A stretch of DNA of 64,000 bases from Pogostemon cablin (taxonomy: Eukaryota > Streptophyta > Magnoliopsida > Lamiales > Lamiaceae). The notes beneath the pieces were generated by a model. That model ran no database searches, had not been told where the DNA came from, and saw only the letters and a program-made list of their open reading frames with translations. Shown in pieces: positions 45,828-58,297 of the stretch; position 1 is the stretch's first letter; each line of letters begins with the position of its first letter. The stretch covers positions 437,820 to 501,819 of the forward strand of contig CM042998.1 of assembly GCA_023678885.1 (NCBI GenBank). The letters are read 5' to 3'. The position numbers and the translations under genes were made by a program.

Positions 45828-46916
45828 ATGTCTTCCACATTTTCTATTCGTCGGTTGGTTCCTACTTTGCCCCAATTTTGGTGTTGTTTATTATTTTTTC
45901 TTGTGATGGCTTCGTAAATTTTGAATATTGACTGCTTCCGTTAGTGTTTTGCTCACGTCGGGGGGTTGATTCTCATGTTGGTTTTTTATGGTATCAATCT
46001 TTGAAAAGTGCCGATTATTTACTGTTGATGTGTGTACCAGTTGTGTTTTTGTATGTGATCGTCCTTACTGTGCTTCATCGCTTGTTATTCCTCCCTTGTG
46101 CAGACGTTTATTCTGCTGTTTGGTGAATTCCTATTCTCGCGTGACTGCCCACAATTCCGGGTTTGTAACTCTATCTCCACGCTCTTCTCTCTACTTTGTA
46201 TTGTCTCCCGAGCCTCCGAGTATATCCAATCTATTTTATACGCTATCCCGAAGTTCCTCTCCGTTCCGATTCCGATGTCTTGCTCTCGAATTTCTTGTGC
46301 CTAGCCGTTAGGTATATCTACACGTATTCAAATCCCGTGACGCATCGAAGAGATTTCCTTTTACTTCGAACCTAAAATTCCTATCCTTGTACATATCCGT
46401 TCTATGTATCCTAACCGCGTTTTAGTTTGACGCCCTTCCAAGGTCGATCCCCTAGCCTGATGCTTCGGCATCTTTTTTTCCAATTTCCCGAATCCGACAT
46501 TTTCGCCTTTTCTTTCCGTTTGATTCTACTTTATTAGTCTGCCTTGCCTTTCCGTTCCCGATGCCTCGGCATTGTTGTTCCTAGTTTCCAAATCTGATAT
46601 TTTTGCTTTTTTCCATTCTCCACACATTTTTTTGCATGATGTTTACATCTTAGCCTTTCCCGAAGCCACGGTATCCCAACACATGAATACTGTTTACCAT
46701 TTGTGATGATCCCTTTAACCATTCATAAACACATTGATATCCTTAACTATATATCTTTTAAAAAGATTTCCGTAGATTGACACCCTTAACCACATATCAT
46801 TAAAAAGATTTCCATACACAACTTGCACCTCCATATAGTATGACCTAATGCCTTGATTAAAAGCTGTAAACAATTATGTCACCAACCTTATTCGACCTTG
46901 CATTTCTTCTCTTTTA
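45828..46916. other. non-coding spacer between antisense and pol regions
   Basis: This T/C-rich spacer contains partly repeated phrases (GATGCTTCGGCATC near 46460 and GATGCCTCGGCATTG near 46560; AAAAGATTTCC twice near 46760-46815). The two transcription directions of the element converge here. No open frame is convincing. Confidence 0.45.
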
Positions 46917-48284
46917 TTAATAATATTTCTTCAAGTGTTGCGCATTCCACGGGTGAGGTATCTTTTTTCCATCCACTTCTTCCAACTCATATGCTCCACC
47001 CTCTAGAACCCTCTTGATTATGTAGGGGCCTTCCCAGTTTTGGTCGGTACTCTGTGCCATTGGGTCCACTATTTTCTGTAGCACCAGTTCTCCACCTTTG
47101 ATCCTCCACACTCTTATCTTGGAGTTATAAAATCTCTATGCTCTCTGCTTGTAGATCGCATTATGTAACTCTGCATTCAATCTTTTTTCTTCCACTAGGT
47201 CTAAGCTCTATCGGATCAATTCATCATTTGCCCCTTCTTGGTGGAGGGTGACTCTAGGGATGGGTTCTCCTATTTCCACTAGTATCACAGCCTCAACACC
47301 GAAGGCCATTGAGAAAGGGGTCTCATTGGTGGATGTTCTCGTCGTCGTCCTGTAGGACCAAAACACTCCTGGTAATTCTTCTGGCCATTTCCCATCCAGC
47401 TTTTCCAACCTGGCTTTTAGTGTGTGTTTGATGATCTTATTCACTGCTTCTACTTGTCCATTGGATTGCGGGTGGTATGGTGTTGAGGACCATTTCTTAA
47501 TGCCGTAGTCTTCACAAAACTTTCTTAGCTTGTCGTTGTCAAACTGCTTGCCGTTTTCCATCACTATAACAAATGGTATCCCGAATCGGCATATGATATT
47601 CTTCCATATGAATTTCTTGACCCTAGCCTTGGTGATTGTCGAGAAGGGCTCTGCCTCTGCCCACTTTGTGAAATAATCTACTGTCACGATAGCAAATTTA
47701 TTTCCTCATTTTCCGGTCGGAAGTGGTCCGATTAAATCAATACTCCATTTCGCGAAAGGCCATGTGCTGAACACCGTGATCAATTGCTCCGAAGGTGCTC
47801 TTACTATCAAAGCCAGTCTTTGACATGTCGCGCATGCCCTCACATATTGGGTGACGTCCTTCTTTAACGTCGACCAAGAGTAACCTTGCCTGATCACCTT
47901 GTGGGCTAAAGCGATCCCTCCCGTATGGTTTCCGCATATGCCTTCATGGATCTCCGCTAGCATATAGCCTGCTTCTTCGGGGGCTAGGCATTTCAAGAGT
48001 GGTACTAAATATCCTCTCTTGTACAACTTTCCTTCCATCAAGACGTACCTCGCCGATCGAAGTCTAATTTATCAGGCTTTATTCTTATCCACGGGCATCC
48101 TCCCTCCTTCTAGATATGCCCTGATTGGGGTCATCCATGACTTCCCCGTTGGATGATCGTCTAAGACCCACACGATTGCATCCGAAAGACTTTCCTGTCT
48201 TACTATATTGATGTTGTTCAGATCCTCGTTGTTTGAAGATGTGGCGAGCCAATGCGTCTGTCCCCATATTATCTTTCCTGTCAA
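46917..48284 (-). pseudogene. integrase and RNase H tail of the gypsy element
   Basis: Reading on the minus strand from about 48330, the end of an RNase H-like domain (TDALARHIF; SWMTPIRAYLEGG) leads into a zinc-binding HHCC domain (H...GNHTGG...C-x2-C, about 47830-47960) and the integrase core. The first catalytic Asp is in TVDYFTKWAEAEP (about 47680) and the final Glu is in NGQVEAVNKIIK. The second catalytic position reads MENGKQF where the family has DNGKQF, an Asp to Glu change. The C-terminal GPYIIKRVLEGGAYELE block (46917-47111) closes pol. A stop and a frame break interrupt the region near 47700 and 47200. No chromodomain is present. Confidence 0.85.
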
Positions 48285-48312
48285 TGCATTCCAGGAATAC
48301 CTGTTTAAACTT

Positions 48313-49575
48313 CTACAATATGCCGGCAGCTAGCCCTCTATAGTGACTCATGTGCTCGTCGCTGATTCTTCCGCTCTCCAGCAGTTTGTGCACTTCCTGT
48401 TCCATAGCTGCATTTTTCTCTGGGCTGAACTTTTTTTTCTGATGGAATGACGGAATGCTGAGGTCAATATTCAGTCTGTGACAAGCGTACTTCGGATGTA
48501 CCCCTGGTGTTTCATTTGGGTTCCAATCGAATACATCTAGGTTTTCTTTTAGTAACTGGGTTAGCTTTTCTTTGAATTCACTTTCCCATTCTGTTTCGAT
48601 CTTGACCTTGATATCAGCATTTTCTGGATCTAGCTGTACCACTTCGGTGTTTCCTGCTGGCGAGGCCCCTTCTTTCGATTTCATCCTCGGATCTTCATCT
48701 GGTGTCACCTGCTTTCTACTTAGCACCTTTGCCGCCACTTCTTTCTCTTTTCCTTGCCCTTCTATTCATTTTCTCCCTGCTACTACCAGTATCCCTTCTG
48801 GTTCCTTATCCCCCTGCTTCCCTTCTGGAGCTCTTTCAGTTTCCGTTAATATTTTTGGATTCTCTTCCTCTTTCATGACGTCTTCGAAACTCAGCATCTC
48901 GTATTCCATGTCATGATAACTTAAACCTTCTGCCTTTTCTATAAATGAGCATTCCCTCACTCTCATCTGATTTCTTATTACCGTCGTTACCTTGCCGTCT
49001 GCCGTGACAAATTTAAGACATTGATGGAGGGTGGATGGAATAGCCCTGAAAGCGTGAATCAACGGACGCCCTAGTATGCAGTTGTACGTGGAGGCTTGGT
49101 CCACGACCTTGAATGCAAATTGTTTCTGCATCCGAGTTTTCCCATCCTGGCCTTCTAGCTGAACTGATAAGTCAACCTCCATAGTAAGTCTGGTCAGTGC
49201 ATTGCCGAACCCCTTGATCTCATCACCGCAAGGCCTCACCTTGTGATGACGTTCTCCTCCCAGATTTTCGAATACCTCTTTAAAGATTATGTTGGCATAT
49301 GCTCCAGTGTCTACCAAACATCTATGGACTTTGACCCCCGAGAGTATCGGCGAAATGACTAAAGGGTCGGAATGAGGGGTACTTACCCCGTAGAAGTCGG
49401 CTTCGGTGAAAATGATGTCCGCTTCTGTTATCCCCTTTGACCCCGAGGTTAGCGACAATACTTGAGGGATCTGTTGATCTAAATCTCTCAGCTCAACATT
49501 CCTTTTCCTCTTGGATGCCGTGGTGAATGCTTGAGAAGTTCCCATGTAGGAGGTTTCCTCTGCTAGCTCTATCAT
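48313..49575 (-). pseudogene. protease and truncated reverse transcriptase of the gypsy element
   Basis: A 269-codon frame (48766-49575) contains the aspartic protease active site as LVDTGAYANIIF and the family's ILGRPLIHAFRAIPS block. A second frame (48313-48738) covers the linker before reverse transcriptase and its first motif (LTQLLKENLDVFDW, then EVHKLLESGRI). Immediately afterwards the sequence jumps to RNase H-like residues (SDEHMSHYRG, then FKQVFLE). The reverse transcriptase fingers and palm with the YxDD motif, and most of RNase H, are therefore deleted; the junction is near 48365. The element cannot copy itself. Confidence 0.85.
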
Positions 49576-49589
49576 GTGTATTTCTCACT

Positions 49590-51718
49590 GTCTATCTCCT
49601 CTGGGGTTGGCCCTCCGATCCTGTCGAACACTGGTGGCCGTCCTGGGGACGGAGGGGGTAGGGGCATCGCTCCGTCATTCCGTACTCTCCCAGGAGACCT
49701 CGGTCAACTTGGGGGAGGGGAAAGATTAGCGTCTCTCCTATACACCCTCGACCTCGGGGCCTGTAGCATCCCTCTTAACTTTCCTTCCTTAAACAACTTC
49801 CACAGCTCCGTGATAAGGCCTCGGCATTGGTCTGTATTGTGCCCATGTGTTAGGTGGTACATGCAATATTTCCGAGGGTTGGTGAGCTCCGAGGATCAGA
49901 GGACAGGTCTCGGCGTGTGAAGGACTTGTTGATCTTTAACATAGTAAAAGACTTCGGCAATATTCAAGTTGGTTTCGGACTTCAGCTCTTCATACATTTG
50001 CTGCACCTCGGTATCTTCCGTAAATGGTTTGAAGGTGGTTGGTGCTTTGTATTCCTTCGTTCCTCAAGCGTTCACCCTCTTCTTGTTAGGTTCCGCCGAA
50101 GTGCTCTGATTACTTGCCTTCTTTGCCATTTTAGAGATATCTTCCACTTGGATATACTCGTTTGCCATGACCATGAAGACTGCATAGGAGGCAGACGGAT
50201 TGAGCTGCGCCGCTTTCTACAAACTAGTCTCCGGGTGCAGTGCTCCCATCACCGTGATGAGGCAGACTTCGTCTCCCATGACTTCCCCCATGGACCTCTA
50301 CTCGTTGAACCTTTTCAGAAAAGCCTGCAAGCTTTCTGTCGAGCCCTGACGAATATTAGCCAATTCGTGCTTTGGCTCCTTCGGTGCCCCTAGGTATGAA
50401 TATTGCATTAGGAATACCTCCATCAGCTCTCCCTCAACTTTTGACAGAAGCTGTTGGGACCGCCTGAAACCAGGCGTGAGCTTTGTTTCCCAAAGTCAGC
50501 GGGAACATTCGACATAACGTGATCTCATTCGCACCCTGCGCTCTCATCCATATTAGATATTTTTCGATATGTGAATATGGGTCGTAATCACAATCGAAGA
50601 TCAAGCTAGGGGAAAACTTGATTCCCTGTTGCTTAGGAGCATTGCTGATCTCTGCCGCGAAAGGTGAAGGAGCTACTGAGGTCTGAAGGATTCCTCCTGC
50701 TCCAGACATCTTCTTTTCCAGATCTGCGAAGCGCTTGATCACCTCTTCGTTTATCAGGGTTGAAGATCTCCCATTTGTGCGTTCGAAAACATCTCTCATT
50801 TCTCTGTCCACGCTCTTTTTTAGGCGTCCTTTCATTTCATCCCTTTCCGCAAAGTGGATTTCCCATTCTTTCTGGTCCGAGGTAGAGACAACTCGATTAT
50901 AGGTAGGTCTTCCCAAAAAAGATCTTGACTCTCTCGTGAGCCAGGTACCGAGGATGAGCAAGATCTCTGGTTCCTCGGCCTTGTACATCTGTTATGTCTC
51001 CTTTGGGAGACGGAGGGAGTCTTTTGTGGAACTTCGTTCTCCTCCGGCATTTCCCGAGTCATAGGTCGACCCCTCCTTTAGTTCTATGGATGAGCTTGGC
51101 GAGACTCTACCCTTCTCAGTCCATCGCTCATCGGATATTTTTGGTTTTCTGATTTCTTTCGGGTCACGGTTATGTTTGAGCTCTGTTTCCTATCGGCGCC
51201 TCCGGCTGCGGGAGGTTCTTTCTCTCTGGATTTCCTCCCTGACGAGGCTGCCTTTGAGTTCCTGTTTCTGGGCGACGAAAGTACTCGCTTTGCTCAACTT
51301 CTAGTGGAGTCTCGTTCACACTCTCTCTTTCTTCCACGTTCCTTCTCCGGATGAAGTTAATAGTCTCTCTAGCATCCCCCCTGCTATGCTCTTTTCTGGC
51401 GTCCTTCCTTCTTTCTAGGTCCTCCCGTAGATCGTCGTGGCTTGTTCCATGAGCGTTGTTGAAACTCAACCTCGCCGGTGGAACTGGGGGAGCATTTGCG
51501 GCGTACTCATCGATTACCTTCCAAATTTTTTTGTTCATTTCTCTAGTCTTCAGGGGATCGCTCAAATTAGGGACAAGAATAAACTTCGCTAGAGTGGGTA
51601 TCTCCATGATGGGTGTGCTGATTTGGAAGTTATTTCCATTTCTTGTGATGTTTCGCTGGGCTCTGGAACATTCTCCTCTCTCTTCATGTCCGTGGGTTGC
51701 AAATCCTTCACCACCCAT
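49590..51718 (-). pseudogene. gag region of the gypsy element (frameshifted)
   Basis: Several minus-strand frames together read as gag. An N-terminal part (51170-51718) is rich in Arg, Glu and Pro with many charged repeats. A middle part (50434-50988) contains the retrotransposon gag core with YDPYSHIEKYLIWM and MFPLTLGNKAHAWF. A degraded continuation to about 49850 has LQAFLKRFN and a YCMYHLTHG-like stretch, with the usual end of gag around 49600. Frame changes occur near 51150 and 50430, so no full-length capsid protein can be made. Confidence 0.8.
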
Positions 51719-51816
51719 CTTGACTTTCAGATGTAGAACAGAACTCGAAGGTTCTCCTCACCGAAACAAACCCAAAACTCACAAATAGAAAGAACAGGGA
51801 TGGCTAATAGTAACTT

Positions 51817-51833
51817 TCTCACAGACGGCGCCA
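51817..51833 (-). promoter_or_regulatory. primer-binding site of the gypsy element
   Basis: Two bases inside the 5' LTR, the minus strand reads TGGCGCCGTCTGTGAGA. A TGGCGCC start is what Tat/Athila-type gypsy elements commonly use for tRNA priming. I did not match it to a particular tRNA. Its location fixes the element's direction. Confidence 0.7.
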
Positions 51834-51835
51834 GA

Positions 51836-52696
51836 TGTTGACGGCTTTTCTTGGCTCGTTAATTTAATGTTTGAGGGATTAAAGTTTTTAATAACGAAGC
51901 CAAGAACGAATACCATCAAACATAATAAACACCAAATAGAGACCAGTAAAGAGACCAAAGCCTCTCCAAGAATCAATTACCACCAAAGAAAATAACCAAT
52001 TTTATTACTCTCCTTTCGAACAATACTCCACTTTTTCCGATTCTTACCAGTGTAATGTCTAAAGTGAGTGCTCCGAAAAATCTGCCTCTCTCTTGTGGGA
52101 GAGGCTATTTATATTATCCTGAATGCCCTAGAATCAGACCAATCATCTTGTGCCACCTGGATGAAGACAATTCGCCTTTAATGAAGCTGTCTAGTACCCC
52201 GACCAGTTGCAGGGGTGGTCTGAGCGCCGCTTGTTGCATTGCAAGAGTTTGCAGGGTGTCTCCGTCCTTTGCTGGCTTCTCATTGGTTGTTGGAGTCAGG
52301 CACGCCAGTCAACTGTTGTCTTCTAGTTAGGATTGCTGCCCAAGATATCTCCTCTTCCCGTTAGTGTTGTCTTCTATCCTGCGGTACTTGTACTCTTTCA
52401 TTATGATGCTTGTCCTCTGTTGTCCTGCTTTCGCTGTCCTTCTTTGGTCTTCGGACATGTTGGCTTTCGGTACTGGGGAGTCCGTCCGAGGTCTCGGCCA
52501 GGGGGAAGGTGGACGCCGAGGTGGCTTCATGCCGAGGGTGCTTTCTGGGCTTCCGAACTGTTGTGGTTCTTATTGGGCTGCCTTAATTCCCTTCTCATCT
52601 AAGTCCTTCGGTTGGGCCGCCGAGGGATTGGGCCTCCCTTTCAAGTATCACGAACCTATTGGGCCTAACAATCATGGGGATATAATACCCATAACA
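51836..52696 (-). repeat. 5' LTR of the gypsy element
   Basis: An 861-bp repeat next to the primer-binding site, hence the promoter-bearing LTR for gag-pol. It is collinear with the copy at 37824-38695 and shares its TG/CA ends. A few small indels explain the 11-bp length difference. Confidence 0.95.
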
Positions 52697-52701
52697 AGTA
52701 A

Positions 52702-53552
52702 TATTAAGGAGTTTAATTGTGATTCACTTGAAATATGAATGCATCCGGACAATATAAATTATTGAATTAAATTTTATAATTATATATTACATCATTAAAT
52801 CAAATTAAATGATTAAGAAATAATAAAATAATTACAGACTACACGCTAATTAGTTTAACCAAAAATCACTCTGGATTAAGTTAATGAAGGTAAAATGAAG
52901 TGAAGATTAGAGTTTTAGCAGTGTTGATGAGTAAGTTGAAACTCATCATATACTACAATTTATGTGATCTATACCAACCTACCAATTCATAACAATCCAA
53001 CTTGCAGGCCCAAGTTGTTGTTGGGCTAAATCAACTACCAATCGGTCCGGCCCTATTATTTTATCATTTGTTTTCTTCCAAAAAAGCAAAAAAAAGAGCA
53101 CCAATATATTTGAAAAATGGCGGAAACCAAAACATAGGCGGTTTAGGCGGCAAAGTGGAAATATACCGCCAAAAAATAATCTGACTGGCGGGATTCGAAT
53201 TATATATCGATGTTAACAAAGGTTTCACCCGGAAATTGAATCGTCATTTACTCATTTAGAATGTGAAGCGCATTTGCTGATAAACCCTTACATTTCCTCA
53301 TTTCTACTCTACTGCTTTAGTCTTCACTGAATCAGCTTTGTTCTGGATTTTAGGGTCTTGATCGTCACTGAGTCCGAGTGGAAGAAAGAAGCCATCGATT
53401 TAGCCTGGTTTTCTTTGTAATTTACGCAAGGGGATTTTTCAGATCTGGGCTTCTTCATATTCTTTTGCTCAATCATTTTTCTAGGAGAAGTTTTTGTTTA
53501 TCCTGTGGGTGCTCTTTTATTTTCTTTTTTAGAAAGGTTGATCCATTGTGTA
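52702..53552 (+). promoter_or_regulatory. FAS1 upstream region with E2F-like sites
   Basis: This spacer separates the gypsy element from the FAS1 start. GGCGGCAAA at 53146-53154 (complement TTTGCCGCC) and ACCGCCAAA at 53165-53173 (complement TTTGGCGGT) both fit the plant E2F consensus WTTSSCSS, about 380-410 bp before the ATG. Arabidopsis FAS1 is a known E2F target, so S-phase control is plausible. The stretch from about 53290 looks like a transcribed leader. Confidence 0.5.
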
Positions 53553-56500
53553 ATGGCGGAGGTTGAGCCAATGAAAATCGACGGTACAGATGAGCCGAAG
53601 CTAAATCTGGATGGCCCAGAGCAGAAGAAGAAACCACTGAAACGAAAAAGATTGGATCCAACTTTTAACAATGAAAGCCCACATGAAAAACAGGAAAAAA
53701 TCAACACCTTCCGCAATGAAATAAACAGTCTTGTTAAATTTTGTAAAGATTTAGCATCGGAAAACAGAGGGGCGTTGCTGGAAAATGTGGAGAAAATAGG
53801 GTATTCTTCTGCTTCTCTGAATTCTGTGATTGCATGCTTAATGGAAGAGAATGATCTTCCTCTATCTAAGCTGGTGGATGAGATTTTTGAGAACGTCATG
53901 GGCAGAATGGGAAATGGTGAAGGTATAACCAGGGCTAGTGTTAAGAGTACGGTCCTAATGATTGGGCAGAGATTATGCTATGGCGTGACTAGAGCAGATG
54001 CTGATCTCTTGGAGGATGATTCGGAGTGCGCTCTTTGGTGTTGGGAGGTAAGTATTATTTTAATCATAGATTATATATGTACTGCTGCAGGTATATGTTC
54101 TTATGTATAGACTCCACCATGCAGTTCCATTTTTGCTTGTGTATGTTGGCGGGGTGATTGAATGGTTAGTTTCAGATTTGAATTGTCTATTTATCTGCCC
54201 ATTTGATGTCTTGTGATTCTCAGTGCATTAAATGTATAAACTTTTTGACTCTAACGTGGCAAGGAAAACCGGAGGTGAGGATAATAAATTTGTGTTGAAT
54301 GTGATGCTTCTTTTATTAAAACCATCCAAGTAATGAAGTTCATTCAGGCGTGTCCTTGAATTAGTTTGTGTCGATTAAATGTGATGATGATGATATATTG
54401 TGTTCATCTCTGTTTTCAAATGATCTACCAAGCAATAAAAAAACCATCTATTGTTAGATATTGTTGTTGTTTTCCTTGGGCCTTTTTGCTTAGATACTAA
54501 GATAATAACTGAAGTTAAATGTACCTTTACATGGTTTAGTAGCAAATGTTTCAAATTGAATGGTTTCATTATTTCATTGAATTTAATGTCATGTGTTTGC
54601 ACTATAAAAATACCAACAAAAGTTATGTGTCGTACTTTTTCATTCTCTTATGCTGCCTAATGTTAGTCTGTTTTATCGCGTCCTTTTGGTATTGTAGACA
54701 AGAGATTTGAAAGTGTTGCCGAAATTACTGCGTGTATCTGTGAAAGTTCGCCGCACCTGCCGGAAAAAGATCCATGAAAGGATTGAAATTGTTTTAGGTA
54801 GGCTGTGATTGCTCTATTTTGAATTTTCCCTACACTTGCGAGATCATGTTTTTGTATGTATGAGTAATGGGGGAGCTAAGGTCCCACGTTTCAAATTTAA
54901 CATTGTTTTTTAACAGCCTAAAAAATACATCATGATTAACTCGTATTTTACAACTTATATTTGATAGCTGGTACAGAAAGTTTCACTAGTTTATTTCTTA
55001 GCATGTTTTCCCTTGTCCTGGGGAGAGCATAGGCCAACTCAATCATTATGTGAACATACATGCTCTTATATTCAGGAGCATCCAATTTGCTTGATATTTA
55101 AGCTAGCGGCTGTTAATGATTGTAAAATGGTAGCCTCAAAATTAACTTATCCACTCCCATGGATTAACAAAAGTACTGTTGAACAGAGATTATCATTGTC
55201 AGAGATGCTCCTTAGTCCTTCACGCTGTCGAATGAAACTTTATTTCAAGTTCTGCTTTTATAACTCAATGATTTGATATATGCCAGCAATGATCGGTGCT
55301 CTTGAAAAGTTAGAGGACCATCCAAAAAACTCGCTAGTTCTCATAAAAGTTTCTGAAAAGCTTGGTAAAGTTCTCAATGAGGCAGATATTCGGTTGTTAA
55401 TGAAGAGCATGTTGCTGAAAAACAGAGCAGAAATGTATGTATGTTTATTGTTTGGTGTGTTATTTAAGTATGATTATTTTGTGACATTGACGAATCTATA
55501 TTTTGCTTGTAAAGGGCTGAAAAAGAAGCTAAGAAAGAAGAAAAACAGTTAATCAAGCAAATGGAGAAAAACAAAAGAGATATGGAGAAAGCAAAGAAGA
55601 AAATGGATAGAGAAATTCGGAAGGAAATGTTGCAAAGTGTATGTGCCACAGGAAACATTTATCTTGATTGAGTTTGATTGTTCTCAGTTAATTGGGCCTA
55701 AAATTGATATTGATTGCTATGCAGCTTTTATGTAGGTATATCATTGAACAACAAATTTTCACCTTCTGAGTCTCTAGACAATTCAGTGATAGTTGTACAA
55801 GGACTTGTGTATTTATGCATTTTGATTCTCTGTTCCACATCTATACTAGAACTAACCAAACCCTTGCAGGAAAAAGAGCAGAAGCGGTTGCATGATGAGG
55901 CACAGAAGGAGGAGAAGCGCCGTGAGAAAGAGGAAATAGAAATGCAGAAACTTCTCAGAAGGCAGCAAGAGGAAGCAGAGAAAGAAAAAAAACGCAAGGC
56001 CAAGGAAGAAGCTGAATTAAAGAGAAAATTTACTGTCAAGAAACAAGCATCATTGATGGAGCAGTTCCTTAAAAGGAACAAAATTTCTTCACAACAAGAT
56101 TCTTCTTTGAAGAAAGTAACCACATCCGCGCCATCTTCCAACTCAGTTGAGCAAAAGTCTGAAACAATCACTGCAAATATGGATTCAATTTTGGCCCATA
56201 ATGTTGGAGTCGAGAAAGAAGATCTATGGAAGTCTGTTTCCTTTACTTTCTCCTGCATTTTATTAATCTCAATCTATTAGTGTGTCATCGAAGTGATCTT
56301 ATTTATTTATTGTTTTCATTTGCAGATCACACTTAAACTCATGGCACAGTATTGGACGTTTGATTCGCTCTCAGAGGAAAGTTCATTGGGGCACCCGTCG
56401 GAAGCCTAAGACTGACCTGGTCAAGGAACTTAAGCTTACTAGTGTTGGTGAAGTGACTTGTGATGCCGACGAATTGATTGACTCCAATATTGATCATAGA

Positions 56501-58297
56501 TCATCTCATATTAATATGGACGGGCCTATTCCAATTTGCCAGAAAAGGATACGGAGTATGCAGCTGTTACAGTTTGATAAGTGCCATAGACCTGCTTTTT
56601 ATGGTGTGTGTCCCAGGAAAAGGTGAGATTTTGCATAATTTCTGTGTATTTGTAAGCCCAACTATCTAGAAGTTCCTAATCAAAAGACTCATAATGATTG
56701 AACTGCAACTTACATGCATTTCTGTTTCTCCAGTCAAGTTGTTAAACCATCTCATCCGTTCAGAAAGGATCCAGATATAGACTATGAGGTTGACAGTGAT
56801 GAGGAGTGGGAAGAGGTATGGAAGTAGGCAAGCTTTACCAGTATTGTTACTGTCATTTAGATGCACAACTGAATTTTGGATTGAGCAGGTAGAGCCTGGT
56901 GAAAGCCTCTCAGATTGTGATAAGGATGACGAGGATGAAAGTACTGAAGAGCCCTCAAAGGCTGATGATGAAGATGAAAGTGAAGATGGATTTTTTGTTC
57001 CAGATGGATATCTCTCCGAAAATGAGGTACTTTTAATCTCTTATTTCTTTTTTTTTTTTCTGAAGAACATGCATTTGCTTAGAAATTTATTTATCCTTGC
57101 AGGGAATAGAAGCTGATGACGATGTGGAATGTGATGAATCAGTCCAGGAAGTGAGAAGCGTACCAGAATCTGAAAAGCAAGTACAGAGTGAAGAATTCTG
57201 CACCCTTCTCCGGAAACAGAAGTATTTGAATAACATGACCGAGCATGCTCTTAAAAAGAACCAGCCCTTGATCATTATAAATCTTTTGCACGATAAAACC
57301 ACCTTGTTACCAGCTGAAGAGCTATCTGGGATTGAGAAGATTGAAAAGATGTGCTTACAAACTCTTTGTATTCGTTCTTTCCCTGATTTCCCAGATATAG
57401 AAATATCAATCCATGATGATGAGGCTGATGATGATTTAGAAGCTTTATCTTCGAATCCAAGTGCAACACCTCCTTCAATTGTTGCTGTCATACCTGATTC
57501 AGACTTGCCTCAGATTGTAAGCCGTAAATTTCAGTTCAATACATATGCTTCATGATGTATAAAAACATCAGTGAAGTTATGACTTAATTTTGCAGATATC
57601 CATCATTCATTCGTGTCCACATGGCATTTTAAAAGTTGTGGAATCCCTCCATAAAGTGTTTCCTGCTCTCCCAAAGTCCCTGTTAAGGAATAAAGTGCGC
57701 CAAATAGCAGAATTCACTGACAATCGTTGGCAGGTCATTCTTTTTTTTTTTTTTTCATTCTTTGCTAATAGAAGTCCTATATCAGCATCACCTTCGTCTT
57801 AGTAATGTTATTCCTGTTGGATCATCGATGCTTGATGTATTAAATTTATCACCTGCTCCTGGTTTTTTGCCAAATTTAAACGTTCTCTTCAATTGTGAGC
57901 TTCTTAATTCCATACATTAAGCTAATTCTGCCAAAAACACTGATCATTCAGGTTAAAAAAGAAATTATGAGCAAGCTTGGTCTCTCCATATCATCAGGTA
58001 TTGATTCATTTTCTTGGTGGCTACTTGCCATGGAAGTCTCTGACTTCTCTCTCTAGTCTCATTTTCACTGACATAACCTCCCAATCAGCAGAAAAGCGCA
58101 GTAGGAAAAGAAAGAGCATTGCTTCGTTCTTTACTAAAAGATGCTTACCTCCATCTGACAAAACTCTGAATCCAGCTGAAACTTCTCCACAACCGTCCCT
58201 GAGAAAATGCGATGACATCACTGTTTCACAACAGGATTGCTCCAACGAGGATCGAAGATTTTTGGATTCCTCTGTTGCTTGCCTACAACATATGTAA
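53553..58297 (+). CDS. FAS1: chromatin assembly factor 1 large subunit FASCIATA1
   Basis: Twelve exons (53553-54047, 54698-54797, 55287-55434, 55515-55638, 55870-56231, 56326-56622, 56734-56815, 56889-57026, 57103-57516, 57596-57733, 57952-57997, 58092-58297) join in frame to 849 residues, close to the roughly 815 of Arabidopsis FAS1. Order: a basic N-terminus with KKKPLKRKRL (likely nuclear signal); the LPLSKLVDEIFE block; CALWCWETRDLK across the first junction; a long Lys/Glu/Arg coiled-coil KER region (exons 4-5); LLQFDKCHRPAFYG; an acidic ED region (VDSDEEWEEVEPGE...DDEDESEDGFFVPDGYLSE); and a C-terminal winged-helix-like part ending KRKSIASFFTKRCLPPS. With FAS2 and MSI1 it deposits H3-H4 behind replication forks. 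No disruption is seen. Confidence 0.95.

Larger units (their letters stand above)
37824..52696 (-). mobile_element. Ty3/gypsy (Tat-like) LTR retrotransposon with antisense ORFs
   Basis: This 14.9-kb element has two long terminal repeats, each starting TG and ending CA (plus-strand view TGTTGACGG...CCATAACA), and a perfect AGTAA target duplication (37819-37823 and 52697-52701). gag, protease, a reverse transcriptase stub, the RNase H tail and integrase read on the minus strand, in gypsy order (integrase last). No chromodomain follows integrase. Between integrase and the left-hand 3' LTR lie about 7 kb with two long decayed reading regions on the plus strand. This layout fits the Tat group (Retand, Grande, Ogre relatives) by known architecture. 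Frameshifts, stops and the loss of reverse transcriptase make it non-autonomous. Confidence 0.93.

Noticed and set aside
48572..48916. Plus-strand open frames opposite protease and gag (also 49854-50393)
   Set aside because: These are complements of the minus-strand pol and gag frames; unlike the 39-46 kb regions, they contain no transposon-type domain.
55728..56258. 176-codon minus-strand open frame opposite FAS1 exon 5
   Set aside because: It is the complement of the Lys/Glu/Arg-rich coiled-coil exon; such codon use leaves the opposite strand open by chance and gives a Ser/Phe/Cys-rich peptide.
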